64,000 nucleotides of DNA from contig JACQZQ010000113.1 in NCBI GenBank assembly GCA_016213785.1, forward strand, positions 1 to 64,000, given 5' to 3'. Below, piece after piece: positions 26,752 through 35,290 of the stretch (positions are counted from its first letter, which is position 1; each line of letters starts with the position of its first letter). The notes below the pieces were generated by a model. It worked only from the letters and a program-made list of their open reading frames with translations, made no database searches and was not told where the DNA came from. The position numbers and the translations under genes were made by a program. The stretch is from Acidobacteriota bacterium. Lineage in GTDB: Bacteria; Acidobacteriota; Blastocatellia; Chloracidobacteriales; JADJPF01.

Positions 26752-28284
26752 TTAACTTAATGGTATAGCTTGACCTGCTTTAATCCATAATCTTTCATAA
26801 GTGTATAAACCAGAAAGTGCTAGAAAAGCTACTAGGAATGTAGGCAAAAAGCCTGAGACTAGGAAAACTAAAGGTAGTAATGCACCAAAAAATACTGAAT
26901 TAATCCAAAATTGATACCAATAAGGCCCGCGAGTTAATAATTTTGTTGCCCGTACAGCGTCAGCCATTTGAGGCTTGGCTTTTGTAAAGGAAGGCAAAAA
27001 AGCCTCTAAAAGCATCATTGCTAAATGTCCAACTAAGCCAACAATTAAACTTGCCTTTACATAGTCATTAGAAAAAGGGTTCCCTCTAAACCAATTGGCA
27101 ATAGGAGCAACAAAACAAATTGCTGATGCTCCTGCTAAAACAGCTTGGAAGAAAAGATGTGGTGTAGTTAAAGAGCTTTGCCAAAAATCGCGCCCTTCGG
27201 CTTGCTTAAAAAGAAATCCACTATAAATAGCTGATAAGACTCCTAAAATTGCTCCAGGAATAGCTACAAAGTAAGTGATATTATGGTAGCCAAAGGTTTC
27301 TAGTAGCCAAACTAGTGTAGAAACCCCACCAAAAGCCGTTAAAATATAGGCTCCAATTGCTAACCAAGATTTCCACTGAGGTCTTAGTAAAATACGTAAA
27401 AACCTATCAGGGCGGCGTAAATCTGCTACAAGTAAAGCCGCAGTTATAACTTGAAATATCAGTGAAATAAGAGCACCAATTAAAAGTGATTGTGATTTTT
27501 GCCAACCCATTACAAAAGCAAAAGCAGGAAGGAAAAATGCTCCAGCCGCAATAGATTTAGTCCAAAGATATGCCCAAACTCGCCATCCCCAAGGCTGATG
27601 GTGTGGTACATCATAAGCAGTTCTAGCTTTAGCTTCAGCTTTAGCTATAAAAGCTTGTAAATCAAGCGTTTGCTCATCAAGCCCAGTTTGTGACCATAAA
27701 TAGCCATTATCACGTTTTTGTAACTCTGGTTTTAGAACACTTTTTCCTGAACCAAGATAATAAAGTTTTGGACGAGTAGCTTGTTCAGGTTTACGTGCTA
27801 CTCCTTTATTTTTGCTAAGTAGCTCAGAAATATGACTTTGTGGATTATCTAAATCACCTGTAATAATTGCTTGTTCAGGGCAGACAATAACACAAGCAGG
27901 TTGGAGACCTACATCAACTCGATGAGCACAAAAATTACACTTTTGTGCTGTTTCTGTTTGAGGGTTAATATAAAGAGCATCATAAGGACAAGCCTGCATA
28001 CAGGCTTTACAGCCAATACACTCATTTTGATCAAAATCAACTATCCCATCAGGACGAGTATAGAGTGCTTTAACAGGGCAAATTTTAACACAAGGAGCAT
28101 TATCACAATGATTACAACGCAAAACTGCAAATTGTCTTTGAGTATCAGGAAACTGACCTTCTTCAACGTATTTTACCCAAGTACGAAAACTACCTAAAGG
28201 AACAGCATTTTCTGCTTTACAAGCTACTGTACAGGCATGACAGCCAATACATTTATTTTGATCAATCACAAAGCCATAGCGCAT
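26752..28284 (-). CDS. Fused PsrB-PsrC protein: four-cluster ferredoxin plus NrfD membrane anchor
   Basis: A 510-residue fusion of two subunits that are normally separate. Residues 1-~150 hold four [4Fe-4S] cysteine groups: C12-x2-C15-x2-C18-x3-C22, then CNHCDNAPCVKIC, CIGCKACMQAC and CNFC with PACVIVC. A linker (~150-230) leads to a PsrC/NrfD-type membrane domain with about eight helices (~235-505), which exchanges electrons with quinones. The ferredoxin part has no export signal and so faces the cytoplasm, in agreement with the Tat-less catalytic subunit downstream. Upstream of the start lie five tandem hairpin repeats. Confidence 0.88.
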   Translation of the reverse strand: MRYGFVIDQNKCIGCHACTVACKAENAVPLGSFRTWVKYVEEGQFPDTQRQFAVLRCNHCDNAPCVKICPVKALYTRPDGIVDFDQNECIGCKACMQACPYDALYINPQTETAQKCNFCAHRVDVGLQPACVIVCPEQAIITGDLDNPQSHISELLSKNKGVARKPEQATRPKLYYLGSGKSVLKPELQKRDNGYLWSQTGLDEQTLDLQAFIAKAEAKARTAYDVPHHQPWGWRVWAYLWTKSIAAGAFFLPAFAFVMGWQKSQSLLIGALISLIFQVITAALLVADLRRPDRFLRILLRPQWKSWLAIGAYILTAFGGVSTLVWLLETFGYHNITYFVAIPGAILGVLSAIYSGFLFKQAEGRDFWQSSLTTPHLFFQAVLAGASAICFVAPIANWFRGNPFSNDYVKASLIVGLVGHLAMMLLEAFLPSFTKAKPQMADAVRATKLLTRGPYWYQFWINSVFFGALLPLVFLVSGFLPTFLVAFLALSGLYTYERLWIKAGQAIPLS

Positions 28285-28301
28285 ATATTAAGCCTCAGTA
28301 G

Positions 28302-28458
28302 TAGGTAGTCCTATGTGACTACCTTCTTTATAATAGGTAGTCCTATGTGACTACCTTCTTTATAATAGGTAGTCCTATGTGACTACCTTTATGGTAGGCA
28401 GTCATATTTGGCTACCTTCTTTATAGTAGGTAGTCCTATGTGACTCCCTTTATATGAG
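28302..28458. repeat. Five tandem hairpin repeats (32-base period)
   Basis: Units start at 28302, 28334, 28366, 28395 and 28427; most are 32 bases, the third is 29. Each holds AGGTAGTC, a six-base loop CTATGT, and GACTACCT, an eight-pair inverted repeat, then TTCTTTATA. Units 1-3 have intact stems; unit 4 differs at several stem positions (one mismatch and one wobble) and unit 5 has one arm change. The array lies between two minus-strand genes, just before the ribosome binding site of the FeS/NrfD gene. Confidence 0.93.
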
Positions 28459-28484
28459 TAGCACAGAGTTTACTCAAGTAAGTC

Positions 28485-29204
28485 TTAAGGTCTTCTGTTA
28501 GATATTGGTGGAGGCGAAACCTTAAAAGCTTGCATAATGCGATCAGCTGTTTCTACTCCTGCTTGTTCTAATGAATGCTGCAAAGGATTAGGCTGTCCTG
28601 GTACTCCAATAGGGCTATTAGGTACAGGTATTGGCACAGGTACAGCAATACCACCAACCCCAACGCTTGGTTGATAAGGGCGTAAGTAAACTTTGCCTTG
28701 AGTTTTTATCTTTCCATCTTTTGGGCTAAAAACTATATATTCTACTTGGAAATCCTGCAAACTAGCACTACGGCTGTTATTAAACCTGTCTACTTGCACT
28801 TGCAGCCAGACAACATGGTGTTGCTCTTCAGCTTTGGCTTTATCTGAAGCTTGTTTACGGTCTAAAGGCTTTTCTTTGGCAATGCTTAATGCAGTAGCTT
28901 GACGTAAACGCTCTGTACAGGTAGACACTACAACATTAGCAAGATTGCCTAAATTATCAAATTTATTATCATCTTGTGTAACAAGTAGACGGGCTACCAC
29001 TTCAACTGTTTTTTCTGGAGCAGGTGCAGGTTCGTCTGCTGGTCTAGAAGGTTGGCTTGGAACACTTGATGGTTCTGGAGGAGGAGGTGGTGGTGGCTGA
29101 ACTCGTCTTCCTGATTGAGCATAAATAGGATTAATAGATAATGCCAAGATATAAATACATACTATTAATAGATTACACAAAAAATAAAACAATCTATTTT
29201 TCAT
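28485..29204 (-). CDS. Secreted proline-rich hypothetical protein
   Basis: A 239-residue protein with an N-terminal signal peptide (hydrophobic core to ~27, then IYAQSGRR, cleavage after AQ or A). A Pro-rich linker (PPPPPPPEPSSVPSQP) covers ~36-62. The mature domain (~66-170) is a mixed alpha/beta region with VEVVARLLVTQDD and HHVVWLQVQVDRF that I cannot assign, followed by a Pro/Val/Gly-rich stretch (VPVPIPVPNSP). It is probably exported. It lies upstream of the molybdoenzyme operon on the same strand, separated by the hairpin array, so a shared transcript is possible. No function is inferred. Confidence 0.7.
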   Translation of the reverse strand: MKNRLFYFLCNLLIVCIYILALSINPIYAQSGRRVQPPPPPPPEPSSVPSQPSRPADEPAPAPEKTVEVVARLLVTQDDNKFDNLGNLANVVVSTCTERLRQATALSIAKEKPLDRKQASDKAKAEEQHHVVWLQVQVDRFNNSRSASLQDFQVEYIVFSPKDGKIKTQGKVYLRPYQPSVGVGGIAVPVPIPVPNSPIGVPGQPNPLQHSLEQAGVETADRIMQAFKVSPPPISNRRP

Positions 29205-29419
29205 AAAATTTCCTTGGTTTAATTATTATGAAGAGGTTAAAGATACTGATATTTAAGCATAAGTTAGTAAAGCTCTACAATCAAAGCTGCTAATTACTTA
29301 GCATTTTAATGGGTTAAATGGGTTAAGCAATAGGCGCTCAACCTATACGTATTTACCATAAATATGTTAGTTTTAGCTGCAAATATTTAGCTACTAAAAT
29401 AAAAGGTAGGAAGCAAAAT

Positions 29420-30208
29420 ATGTCAAAGCGTTACCAAACTTTTCTATATGAAGCCTTAGAAGATGGGATTTATTATCCAGATAGTGATGGAGAACCTATG
29501 GCAGAAAATACAACACAATATAACTGGATTGTAATGCTTAAAGAGGGGTTAGAGGCAGAACGTCCTAATGATTTTATTGCAGCAGACTTGTTTTGGTATC
29601 CAGTACAAGGCGATCCCACAATACGTTATGCTCCTGATGTTATGGTTGCACTTGGCCGACCAAAAGGTGAAAGACCTTCTTATAAACAATGGAGAGAAGA
29701 AAATGTTGCCCCACAAATTGTTTTTGAAATCCTCTCCCCAGGTAATAGACGCGCTGAAATGAAAGACAAATTTAAGTTTTATGAAAAATATCAGGTAGAA
29801 GAATATTATGTATATAACCCTGATAAAAACAAACTAGAAATCTGGGAAAGAGATACTATAGATAATACGTTAAAAACTGTTAATTTTGTTGGAGGTTGGA
29901 CTAGCCCGCGTCTAGGAATACGATTCCAGCTTTCTTCCAATAAAATGCAAATCTTTCACACTGATGGATCCACTTTTCTAACAGTCCAAGAGTTAAGAGA
30001 TTCGCTAAAACAAATGGTGATAGAGAAGGAAAAAGAGCGTGCAGAAAAGGAAAAAGAACGTATAGAGAAGGAAAAAGAGCGTGCAGAAAAGGAAAAAGAG
30101 CGTGCAGAAAAAGAATCTATAATTCTTATAGCGGAAAAAGAGAGAACGGAAAAAGAAAGGCTAAAAGAAAAATTACGTCTTTTAGGTATTGATCCAGATA
30201 CAATTTAA
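29420..30208 (+). CDS. Uma2-family (DUF820) endonuclease-like protein with coiled-coil tail
   Basis: A 262-residue protein. Residues ~25-175 are the Uma2 (DUF820) restriction-endonuclease fold: FIAADLFWY, YAPDVMVALG (catalytic Asp), IVFEILSPGNRR (Glu-x-Leu-Ser motif), EKYQVEEYYVYNP. Such proteins are abundant in cyanobacteria and some other phyla; their role is uncertain. The C-terminal ~60 residues are a Glu/Lys coiled coil built from 7-residue units (EKEKERA), encoded by 21-base tandem repeats at about 30028-30112. The gene is isolated, and moeA follows 36 bases downstream on the same strand. Confidence 0.85.
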   Translation: MSKRYQTFLYEALEDGIYYPDSDGEPMAENTTQYNWIVMLKEGLEAERPNDFIAADLFWYPVQGDPTIRYAPDVMVALGRPKGERPSYKQWREENVAPQIVFEILSPGNRRAEMKDKFKFYEKYQVEEYYVYNPDKNKLEIWERDTIDNTLKTVNFVGGWTSPRLGIRFQLSSNKMQIFHTDGSTFLTVQELRDSLKQMVIEKEKERAEKEKERIEKEKERAEKEKERAEKESIILIAEKERTEKERLKEKLRLLGIDPDTI

Positions 30209-30244
30209 AAATCTAAAATATTTTTCTTGGGAATTGGAAACTTA

Positions 30245-31477
30245 ATGACTACAAAACTACTAACAGTTGAGGAAGCACTTGCTAAAGTATTAGACCAAAT
30301 TACACCTTTAGGAACTGAACGGGTAGATTTATTAAACACTCTAGGGCGTGTTATTAGAGAAGATATTAAAGCACCAATGGATGTACCGCTAACAGCAAAT
30401 TCAGCAATGGACGGGTTTGCCGTTAAAGCAGAAGACCTTGAAAATGCTTTTAGTGATAACCCTATAAAATTAAAGGTAATAGAAGATTTACCAGCAGGTT
30501 ATTTAGCTAAATCTAAGGTAGAGAGAGGTCAAGCCATTCGTATTATGACAGGAGCCACTATTCCTGAAGGTGCTAATGCTGTTGTAATGGTTGAAGTTAC
30601 TAAAAAAGCTGATAATGATTTTGTTGAAGTTTTTGAGTCAGTTAAAGTAGGCCAACATATTCGACCTCGTGGAGAAGATTTACAAAAAGGAGATTTATTA
30701 ATTAAGAATGGGACAATGATTAATGCTGCTGAAATAGGCATTTTAGCCTCTGTTCAACGGCCTTTTGTAAAAGTTTCGCGCTCTCCAGTTGTAGCTATTC
30801 TTTCTACTGGCGATGAGCTTGTAGAAATAGAAGAAGCGGTTTTGCCAGGAAAAGTAGTAAATTCTAATAGCTATTCTTTAGCTGCTTTAGTAAAAGCTAG
30901 TGGGGGTATTCCTATAGTGCAATCAATTGCTAGGGATAATGAACAGGAAATTCGCTCTACAATAAAAGCGTCACTAGCAGCAGATTTTGTTATATCTTCT
31001 GGTGGAGTATCTGTAGGTGATTATGATTATGTTAAGCCTGTTTTAGATTCACTAGGTGCAGAGCTAAAATTTTGGCGTGTATCAATGAAACCTGGTAAGC
31101 CAATAGCTTTTTGCCTACTTTCTGGTAAACCCTATTTTGGGCTTCCAGGAAACACTGTTTCTAGTATGCTTTCTTTTTTACTTTTTGTAAAGCCTGCCTT
31201 ACGTAAAGCTATGAATATGTTGCCTCCTTGGACAATGCCAATAATAGATGTAGTTTTAGACTCAAGGGCTGTATCTAAAGGCGATAGACGGACTTATTTA
31301 AGGGCAAGTCTTCGCTATTGGGAAGGAAAATTTTATGCTCGTCTTGCTCCTAGACAAGGTTCAGGAGTGTCAAGTTCTATGTTAGGCGCAAATGCTTTAG
31401 TTATTCTAGAAGAAGGTGTAACAGAGCTTAAAGAGGGCAGTCAAGCTAAAGCTATGATAATAGATAATATTTTTTAA
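30245..31477 (+). CDS. moeA: Molybdopterin molybdenumtransferase MoeA
   Basis: A 410-residue protein of normal MoeA length. MoeA inserts molybdate into adenylylated molybdopterin. Family landmarks: TANSAMDGFAVKAED, IMTGATIPEGANAVV, RPRGEDLQKGD, the MPT-binding STGDEL, SSGGVSVGDYDYVK, and MKPGKPIAF followed by GLPGNTVSS. An in-frame TTG at 30227 would add six residues; ATG 30245 matches the usual N-terminus (LLTVEEAL). It is followed after 11 bases by moaB. The pair presumably supplies cofactor to the molybdoenzyme at 23824-28284, which is on the opposite strand nearby. Confidence 0.93.
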   Translation: MTTKLLTVEEALAKVLDQITPLGTERVDLLNTLGRVIREDIKAPMDVPLTANSAMDGFAVKAEDLENAFSDNPIKLKVIEDLPAGYLAKSKVERGQAIRIMTGATIPEGANAVVMVEVTKKADNDFVEVFESVKVGQHIRPRGEDLQKGDLLIKNGTMINAAEIGILASVQRPFVKVSRSPVVAILSTGDELVEIEEAVLPGKVVNSNSYSLAALVKASGGIPIVQSIARDNEQEIRSTIKASLAADFVISSGGVSVGDYDYVKPVLDSLGAELKFWRVSMKPGKPIAFCLLSGKPYFGLPGNTVSSMLSFLLFVKPALRKAMNMLPPWTMPIIDVVLDSRAVSKGDRRTYLRASLRYWEGKFYARLAPRQGSGVSSSMLGANALVILEEGVTELKEGSQAKAMIIDNIF

Positions 31478-31488
31478 AGGGTAAATTT

Positions 31489-31992
31489 ATGAGCCATATA
31501 GAGCATAAAGAAAAAGCTAAAAGAATAGTATCTTGTGCTGTAATTACTGTTAGTGATTCTAGGACAGAAGAAACTGATGTAGGTGGAAAAATTCTTAAAG
31601 AGCAGCTTTCTAATGTAGGGCATAAGATTATTTACTATCAAGTAATTAAAGATGATCCTGAGCAAATTAAAGAACTTTTATTAAAACTTTCAGATGATGT
31701 TAATTGTCAGGCAATGATTTTTAATGGTGGTACAGGAATTTCTCGTCGAGATAGAACTTTTGATGTGATCGACTCTTTTTTAGAAAAGCGGTTAGTTGGA
31801 TTTGGTGAAATTTTTCGCTATTTAAGTTATTTAGATATTGGTTCATCGGCAATTATGTCTCGTGCTACAGCCGGTAGCTATAAAGGGCGTGTCGTTATTT
31901 CTATTCCTGGTTCTCCTGCGGCTGTAAGACTTGCAGTTGAAAAATTGATTTTGCCAGAAATCGCTCATATGGTTTGGGAATTAGGAAGATAG
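31489..31992 (+). CDS. moaB: Molybdenum cofactor biosynthesis protein MoaB/Mog family
   Basis: A 167-residue MoaB/Mog-type protein, which adenylylates molybdopterin before metal insertion by MoeA. Motifs: AVITVSDSRTEETDVGG, MIFNGGTGISRRDRTFDV (MPT-binding GGTG and the conserved Asp) and ISIPGSPAAVRLA. The length and SRRDxT pattern favour MoaB over MogA. It starts 11 bases after moeA, so translation is probably coupled. The lipase gene follows after about 40 bases on the same strand but looks functionally unrelated. Confidence 0.92.
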   Translation: MSHIEHKEKAKRIVSCAVITVSDSRTEETDVGGKILKEQLSNVGHKIIYYQVIKDDPEQIKELLLKLSDDVNCQAMIFNGGTGISRRDRTFDVIDSFLEKRLVGFGEIFRYLSYLDIGSSAIMSRATAGSYKGRVVISIPGSPAAVRLAVEKLILPEIAHMVWELGR

Positions 31993-32031
31993 AAAGTATT
32001 AAAAATATTTATATAATATAGGAAAAAATAA

Positions 32032-33141
32032 ATGAGCCAAAACTTTGAACAAAAAGTAGCAAAAATAGTTAAAGAACAATTCAAAAAGTATAAAATAAAA
32101 GAAAATCTTTCTGAGTTTGAAGATGCTTATCAAGCATTTAAAAAACTTGCTCCACCTAATGAAGGATATAAGTACTTTACTGATTGGCAAAAGGCTAAAA
32201 TGGCTTTTAAGCCTAATGCAGTTGTTTTTGAATTAACTAATGCTTGGTGGTTAATGCAAGTGTCATTATTAGCTTTTGATGAAGCAAAAAATGCAAAACC
32301 TATATTTCAAAATGTAGGCTTTAATGTTCAATTTATTGAAAATAAAGATACTAGCACACAATGTTATATCTTAGAGAAAGAAGATTTTATTATAGTAGTA
32401 TTTCGAGGTAGCCAGGTAAGAAGTGTTAAATCTAATCTAGAAGATATTATTATAGATTGGATGACTGACACTAAAATAGATTTGGTTCCTTTTGATATAG
32501 CAGGAAAAATACCCATCCATTTTGATGGAAAGATACATAGCGGATTTAGAGAAGCATTTAGTTCTATTTGGAATAAAAGTACCAAAAACAATGTTAATTT
32601 AGGAAAAATATTTCAAAAACTTGCTGAGAAAAATAAGCCCGTTTGGTTTACAGGCCATAGTCTAGGGGCAGCATTAGCAACTCTAGCTGCAAGTTCTTAT
32701 GAAGGTAATGTCCAGGGTTTATATACATTTGGTTCTCCTAGAGTTGGAGATAGAGATTTTGTTGATGCTTTAACTAAAAAACTTCTTAAAGTAGATGTTT
32801 ATCGCTTTATTTATAAGGATGATATTGTCACTAAAGTCCCCTTAATAGATTTAGATTTAGAAGTTTATAAACATATTGGCACAGTTAAATATATTAATAA
32901 TAATAACATAATAGAAGACTCACCAAACCTAATTATTAAACTAGCTCATGACCTAAAGACTACTGTAAAAAACTTGCTTGCAGAATTAGGGCAGTTAGTA
33001 ATGGGACAGCAACAAATAAAGCTTAGAGCTAAGTTAATTTCAGAAATATTAATAACTGTTGCACCTACAGGTATTCCAAACCATGCACCGATTTTTTATG
33101 CAATAGTTATAGAAGCGAATCTTAGAGCTAAAACTAAATAA
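32032..33141 (+). CDS. Class 3 lipase-family protein
   Basis: A 369-residue alpha/beta hydrolase of the Lipase_3 (fungal type) family. The oxyanion segment VVFRGSQ, the nucleophile elbow FTGHSLGAALATL, the acid in FIYKDDIVTKVP and a candidate His in YKHIGTVKYI form the expected triad order. There is no signal peptide, so it appears cytoplasmic or is exported by an unrecognised route. The ~100 C-terminal residues after the His region are helical and unassigned. It likely hydrolyses acylglycerols or other esters. An inverted repeat follows the stop. Confidence 0.85.
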   Translation: MSQNFEQKVAKIVKEQFKKYKIKENLSEFEDAYQAFKKLAPPNEGYKYFTDWQKAKMAFKPNAVVFELTNAWWLMQVSLLAFDEAKNAKPIFQNVGFNVQFIENKDTSTQCYILEKEDFIIVVFRGSQVRSVKSNLEDIIIDWMTDTKIDLVPFDIAGKIPIHFDGKIHSGFREAFSSIWNKSTKNNVNLGKIFQKLAEKNKPVWFTGHSLGAALATLAASSYEGNVQGLYTFGSPRVGDRDFVDALTKKLLKVDVYRFIYKDDIVTKVPLIDLDLEVYKHIGTVKYINNNNIIEDSPNLIIKLAHDLKTTVKNLLAELGQLVMGQQQIKLRAKLISEILITVAPTGIPNHAPIFYAIVIEANLRAKTK

Positions 33142-33213
33142 TAGACATTACCAGAATTAAAAATTTGTCATTTTTTACTATTTCTGATTTTTTGCTATTT
33201 CTGATAATGTCTA
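33142..33213. repeat. Inverted repeat between convergent lipase and nrfA genes
   Basis: TAGACATTA (33142-33150) is a perfect inverted repeat of TAATGTCTA (33205-33213), enclosing ~54 bases that contain two direct copies of CTATTTCTGAT. It begins at the lipase stop and ends seven bases before the nrfA stop, so it may be a shared transcription end. Confidence 0.5.
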
Positions 33214-33219
33214 AGGCTA

Positions 33220-34614
33220 TTATTTACTTAATGCATGTATTGCATTTTGTCCTCTACGAGATAGATCTATGGATTCAGCTAAAATTCTTGCTGCTTCTTG
33301 AGGTGCATGAAAACCAGTAGAGTTTTCAGCTTCAACAAAGTCTAACCGAAACTGTGCTTTACGTTGAAAGTCTCTTGCAGTAGCAAGCTCTTCATCGGTT
33401 TTTCCTGCTGCTTTAGCTGTTTTAATATCGCTAATCAAATCCATTAAAGCATCCATAGCTAGATTCCTCATTAAGTAAGTGCGCTCTTGGATTATTTCTA
33501 CACGCTCTTTTAATTCAGCTTCAGGCCATTTATGACAGGTTTGACAAGAAATATTGATACTTAGTAGAGGGCTACGAACATGATGCTCGCTAATTTTCAT
33601 TGCTCCTTCGCGTTTATAAGGCATATGGCAATCAGCACAAGAAACGCCAGAACGAGCATGAATACCTTGGTTCCACATTTCAAACTCAGGATGTTGTGCT
33701 TTTAAGGTTAAAGCTCCTGTTTCGGCATGTGTCCAATCCTTAAACTTTGTTTCTTCATAATAGGCCATTATATCTTCTACCTTTATGCCTTTTGCCCAAG
33801 GGTAAGTAAGGCGTTTTTCTGGCCCTTGAAAGTAATATTCAACATGACATTGTCCACAAACAAAAGATCGCATTTCTTGACGACTTGCCATTTTATTTAC
33901 ATCATAATCTTTTATTCCTTGAGCAAATTTCCAAGCTCGCATTCCTTCAATAAATGCAGGGCGAGTTACTCTAAGTTGCATTGTGTCGGGTGAATGGCAA
34001 TCAATACAGGCTACAGGGTGTTTTACTTGTTTACGCCCATCAGCAAAAGACATTTGGTTAAGTTGCTCAAACCCTTTAGTAATATCACCATTGCCTAATT
34101 TTTTATAGAGTGTATAAGTTGAAGAATGGCAATTAAGGCAAGTTCCAGGCTGTTTAACTACTATTTGCCGTTCGGTATAGGTTTGATCCTCAAGCATATA
34201 AGCATGTCCACGTTCTTCACGAAAATCTTTGGAAAAAGCATAACCCGCCCACATAGTCTTTAATCTAGGGTCTTCTTCTAGTTTTGACTGAGCTACAACC
34301 GAACGAGGATCAACTTGTGTAGGTGTGTGTGGAAGTCCTTCGCTACCTCCAAATCGAGTTCTTACTTGGTCAACTGTGCGTTTATATCCATCATATTGTA
34401 GAGGAAAATTTTTTCCCCAAACCTCTGGGTCATCAATATCATCATTAAGCTCTGTAACACGATAAAAAGGGTTTTTAGATTCTTGTTTATGCTCTAAAAT
34501 ATTGATAAGTAAGGCAGTACTACCAATTGCCATAATTGCTGCAATTACGACTAATAAATAAAGCTTACGGCGTTTAGTAAGAAAAGTTGAGGAACTATTA
34601 GTATTTTCAGCCAT
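33220..34614 (-). CDS. nrfA: Cytochrome c552 ammonia-forming nitrite reductase NrfA
   Basis: A 464-residue pentaheme cytochrome of usual NrfA length. It reduces nitrite to ammonium in the periplasm. Heme sites in order: GTCLNCHSS, VACIDCHSP, FVCGQCHVEYYF, VSCADCHMP and ISCQTCHKW. The first site is CxxCH rather than the CxxCK found in the E. coli enzyme; a minority NrfA type such as that of Campylobacter has the same. The N-terminal hydrophobic segment (~15-37) is a signal or anchor. The nrfH gene lies 23 bases upstream in the same operon. A conserved His for distal ligation occurs in GIHARSGVSC. Confidence 0.95.
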   Translation of the reverse strand: MAENTNSSSTFLTKRRKLYLLVVIAAIMAIGSTALLINILEHKQESKNPFYRVTELNDDIDDPEVWGKNFPLQYDGYKRTVDQVRTRFGGSEGLPHTPTQVDPRSVVAQSKLEEDPRLKTMWAGYAFSKDFREERGHAYMLEDQTYTERQIVVKQPGTCLNCHSSTYTLYKKLGNGDITKGFEQLNQMSFADGRKQVKHPVACIDCHSPDTMQLRVTRPAFIEGMRAWKFAQGIKDYDVNKMASRQEMRSFVCGQCHVEYYFQGPEKRLTYPWAKGIKVEDIMAYYEETKFKDWTHAETGALTLKAQHPEFEMWNQGIHARSGVSCADCHMPYKREGAMKISEHHVRSPLLSINISCQTCHKWPEAELKERVEIIQERTYLMRNLAMDALMDLISDIKTAKAAGKTDEELATARDFQRKAQFRLDFVEAENSTGFHAPQEAARILAESIDLSRRGQNAIHALSK

Positions 34615-34637
34615 TTATCTTCTCCTAAGGATTGTTT

Positions 34638-35084
34638 TTAGTGCATATGTCCAACAGAGTTATGACATCTTAAACAAGAAATTTTGTCTTTTTGCTCTGC
34701 ACCTTCAATTGTATCAACTACATCTTGATGACATTTTAAGCAAGCTTGTTCAGTAATTTTGCGGTTATTAGGTTTGATTTGAATTGGTTCATGAAAATCG
34801 CCTGAAGTAAAAGCAAAAGAATGCCAAAAACCATTAGAAGCTTTTGAGACATACTTTCCTACAAAACTTGCAGGAGTATGACAGTCATTACAAGTAGCTA
34901 CATTGTGATGACTAGACTTAATCCATCCATCATATTGCTCATTCATTATATGGCAATTGGCACATGCAGAAGGATCATTAAGTAAATACGAATAGCCTTT
35001 AGCATAAATAAAAGTATAAATGCTAATACCTAGAGCAATACCAATAAAAATACTAGCCACAATCGCAAGAATACGGGATTTCAT
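34638..35084 (-). CDS. nrfH: NrfH, tetraheme quinol dehydrogenase subunit
   Basis: A 148-residue membrane-anchored NapC/NrfH-family cytochrome. One N-terminal transmembrane helix (~7-28) precedes four CxxCH sites: CANCHIM, CNDCHTP, CLKCHQD and CLRCHNS. The first has the CxxCHxM form, giving the unusual Met-ligated heme of NrfH. It takes electrons from menaquinol and passes them to NrfA, encoded 23 bases downstream. The length is typical. The presence of nrfHA points to respiratory or detoxifying nitrite ammonification. Confidence 0.95.
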   Translation of the reverse strand: MKSRILAIVASIFIGIALGISIYTFIYAKGYSYLLNDPSACANCHIMNEQYDGWIKSSHHNVATCNDCHTPASFVGKYVSKASNGFWHSFAFTSGDFHEPIQIKPNNRKITEQACLKCHQDVVDTIEGAEQKDKISCLRCHNSVGHMH

Positions 35085-35290
35085 TCTCTTTAAAAAACAA
35101 TCCTTATTAAATTAATTATAATTTGAAAATAAGCTATAGCAATAATTATGCCAGCAGACAAAAATAGCTTAAACTCTAAATAGTAATAGGTTTTAATATT
35201 TAGATTATAGATTAAAGGGAATTTAGAGCTATTAGTTAAAGACTAGGTGGGGAAAATTTACCAGTTAGTAATTATAATATTTTGTTAATC

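Noticed and set aside
27871-28197. Plus-strand frame antisense to the ferredoxin domain
   Set aside because: The cysteine motifs on the minus strand are unambiguous.
23824-28284. Alternative complex III or formate dehydrogenase
   Set aside because: There are no cytochrome or ActC/D-type genes around it and no selenocysteine or formate-specific motif; left as an unassigned molybdoenzyme.
28302-28458. CRISPR array
   Set aside because: The units abut without unique spacers of constant length and no cas genes are present.
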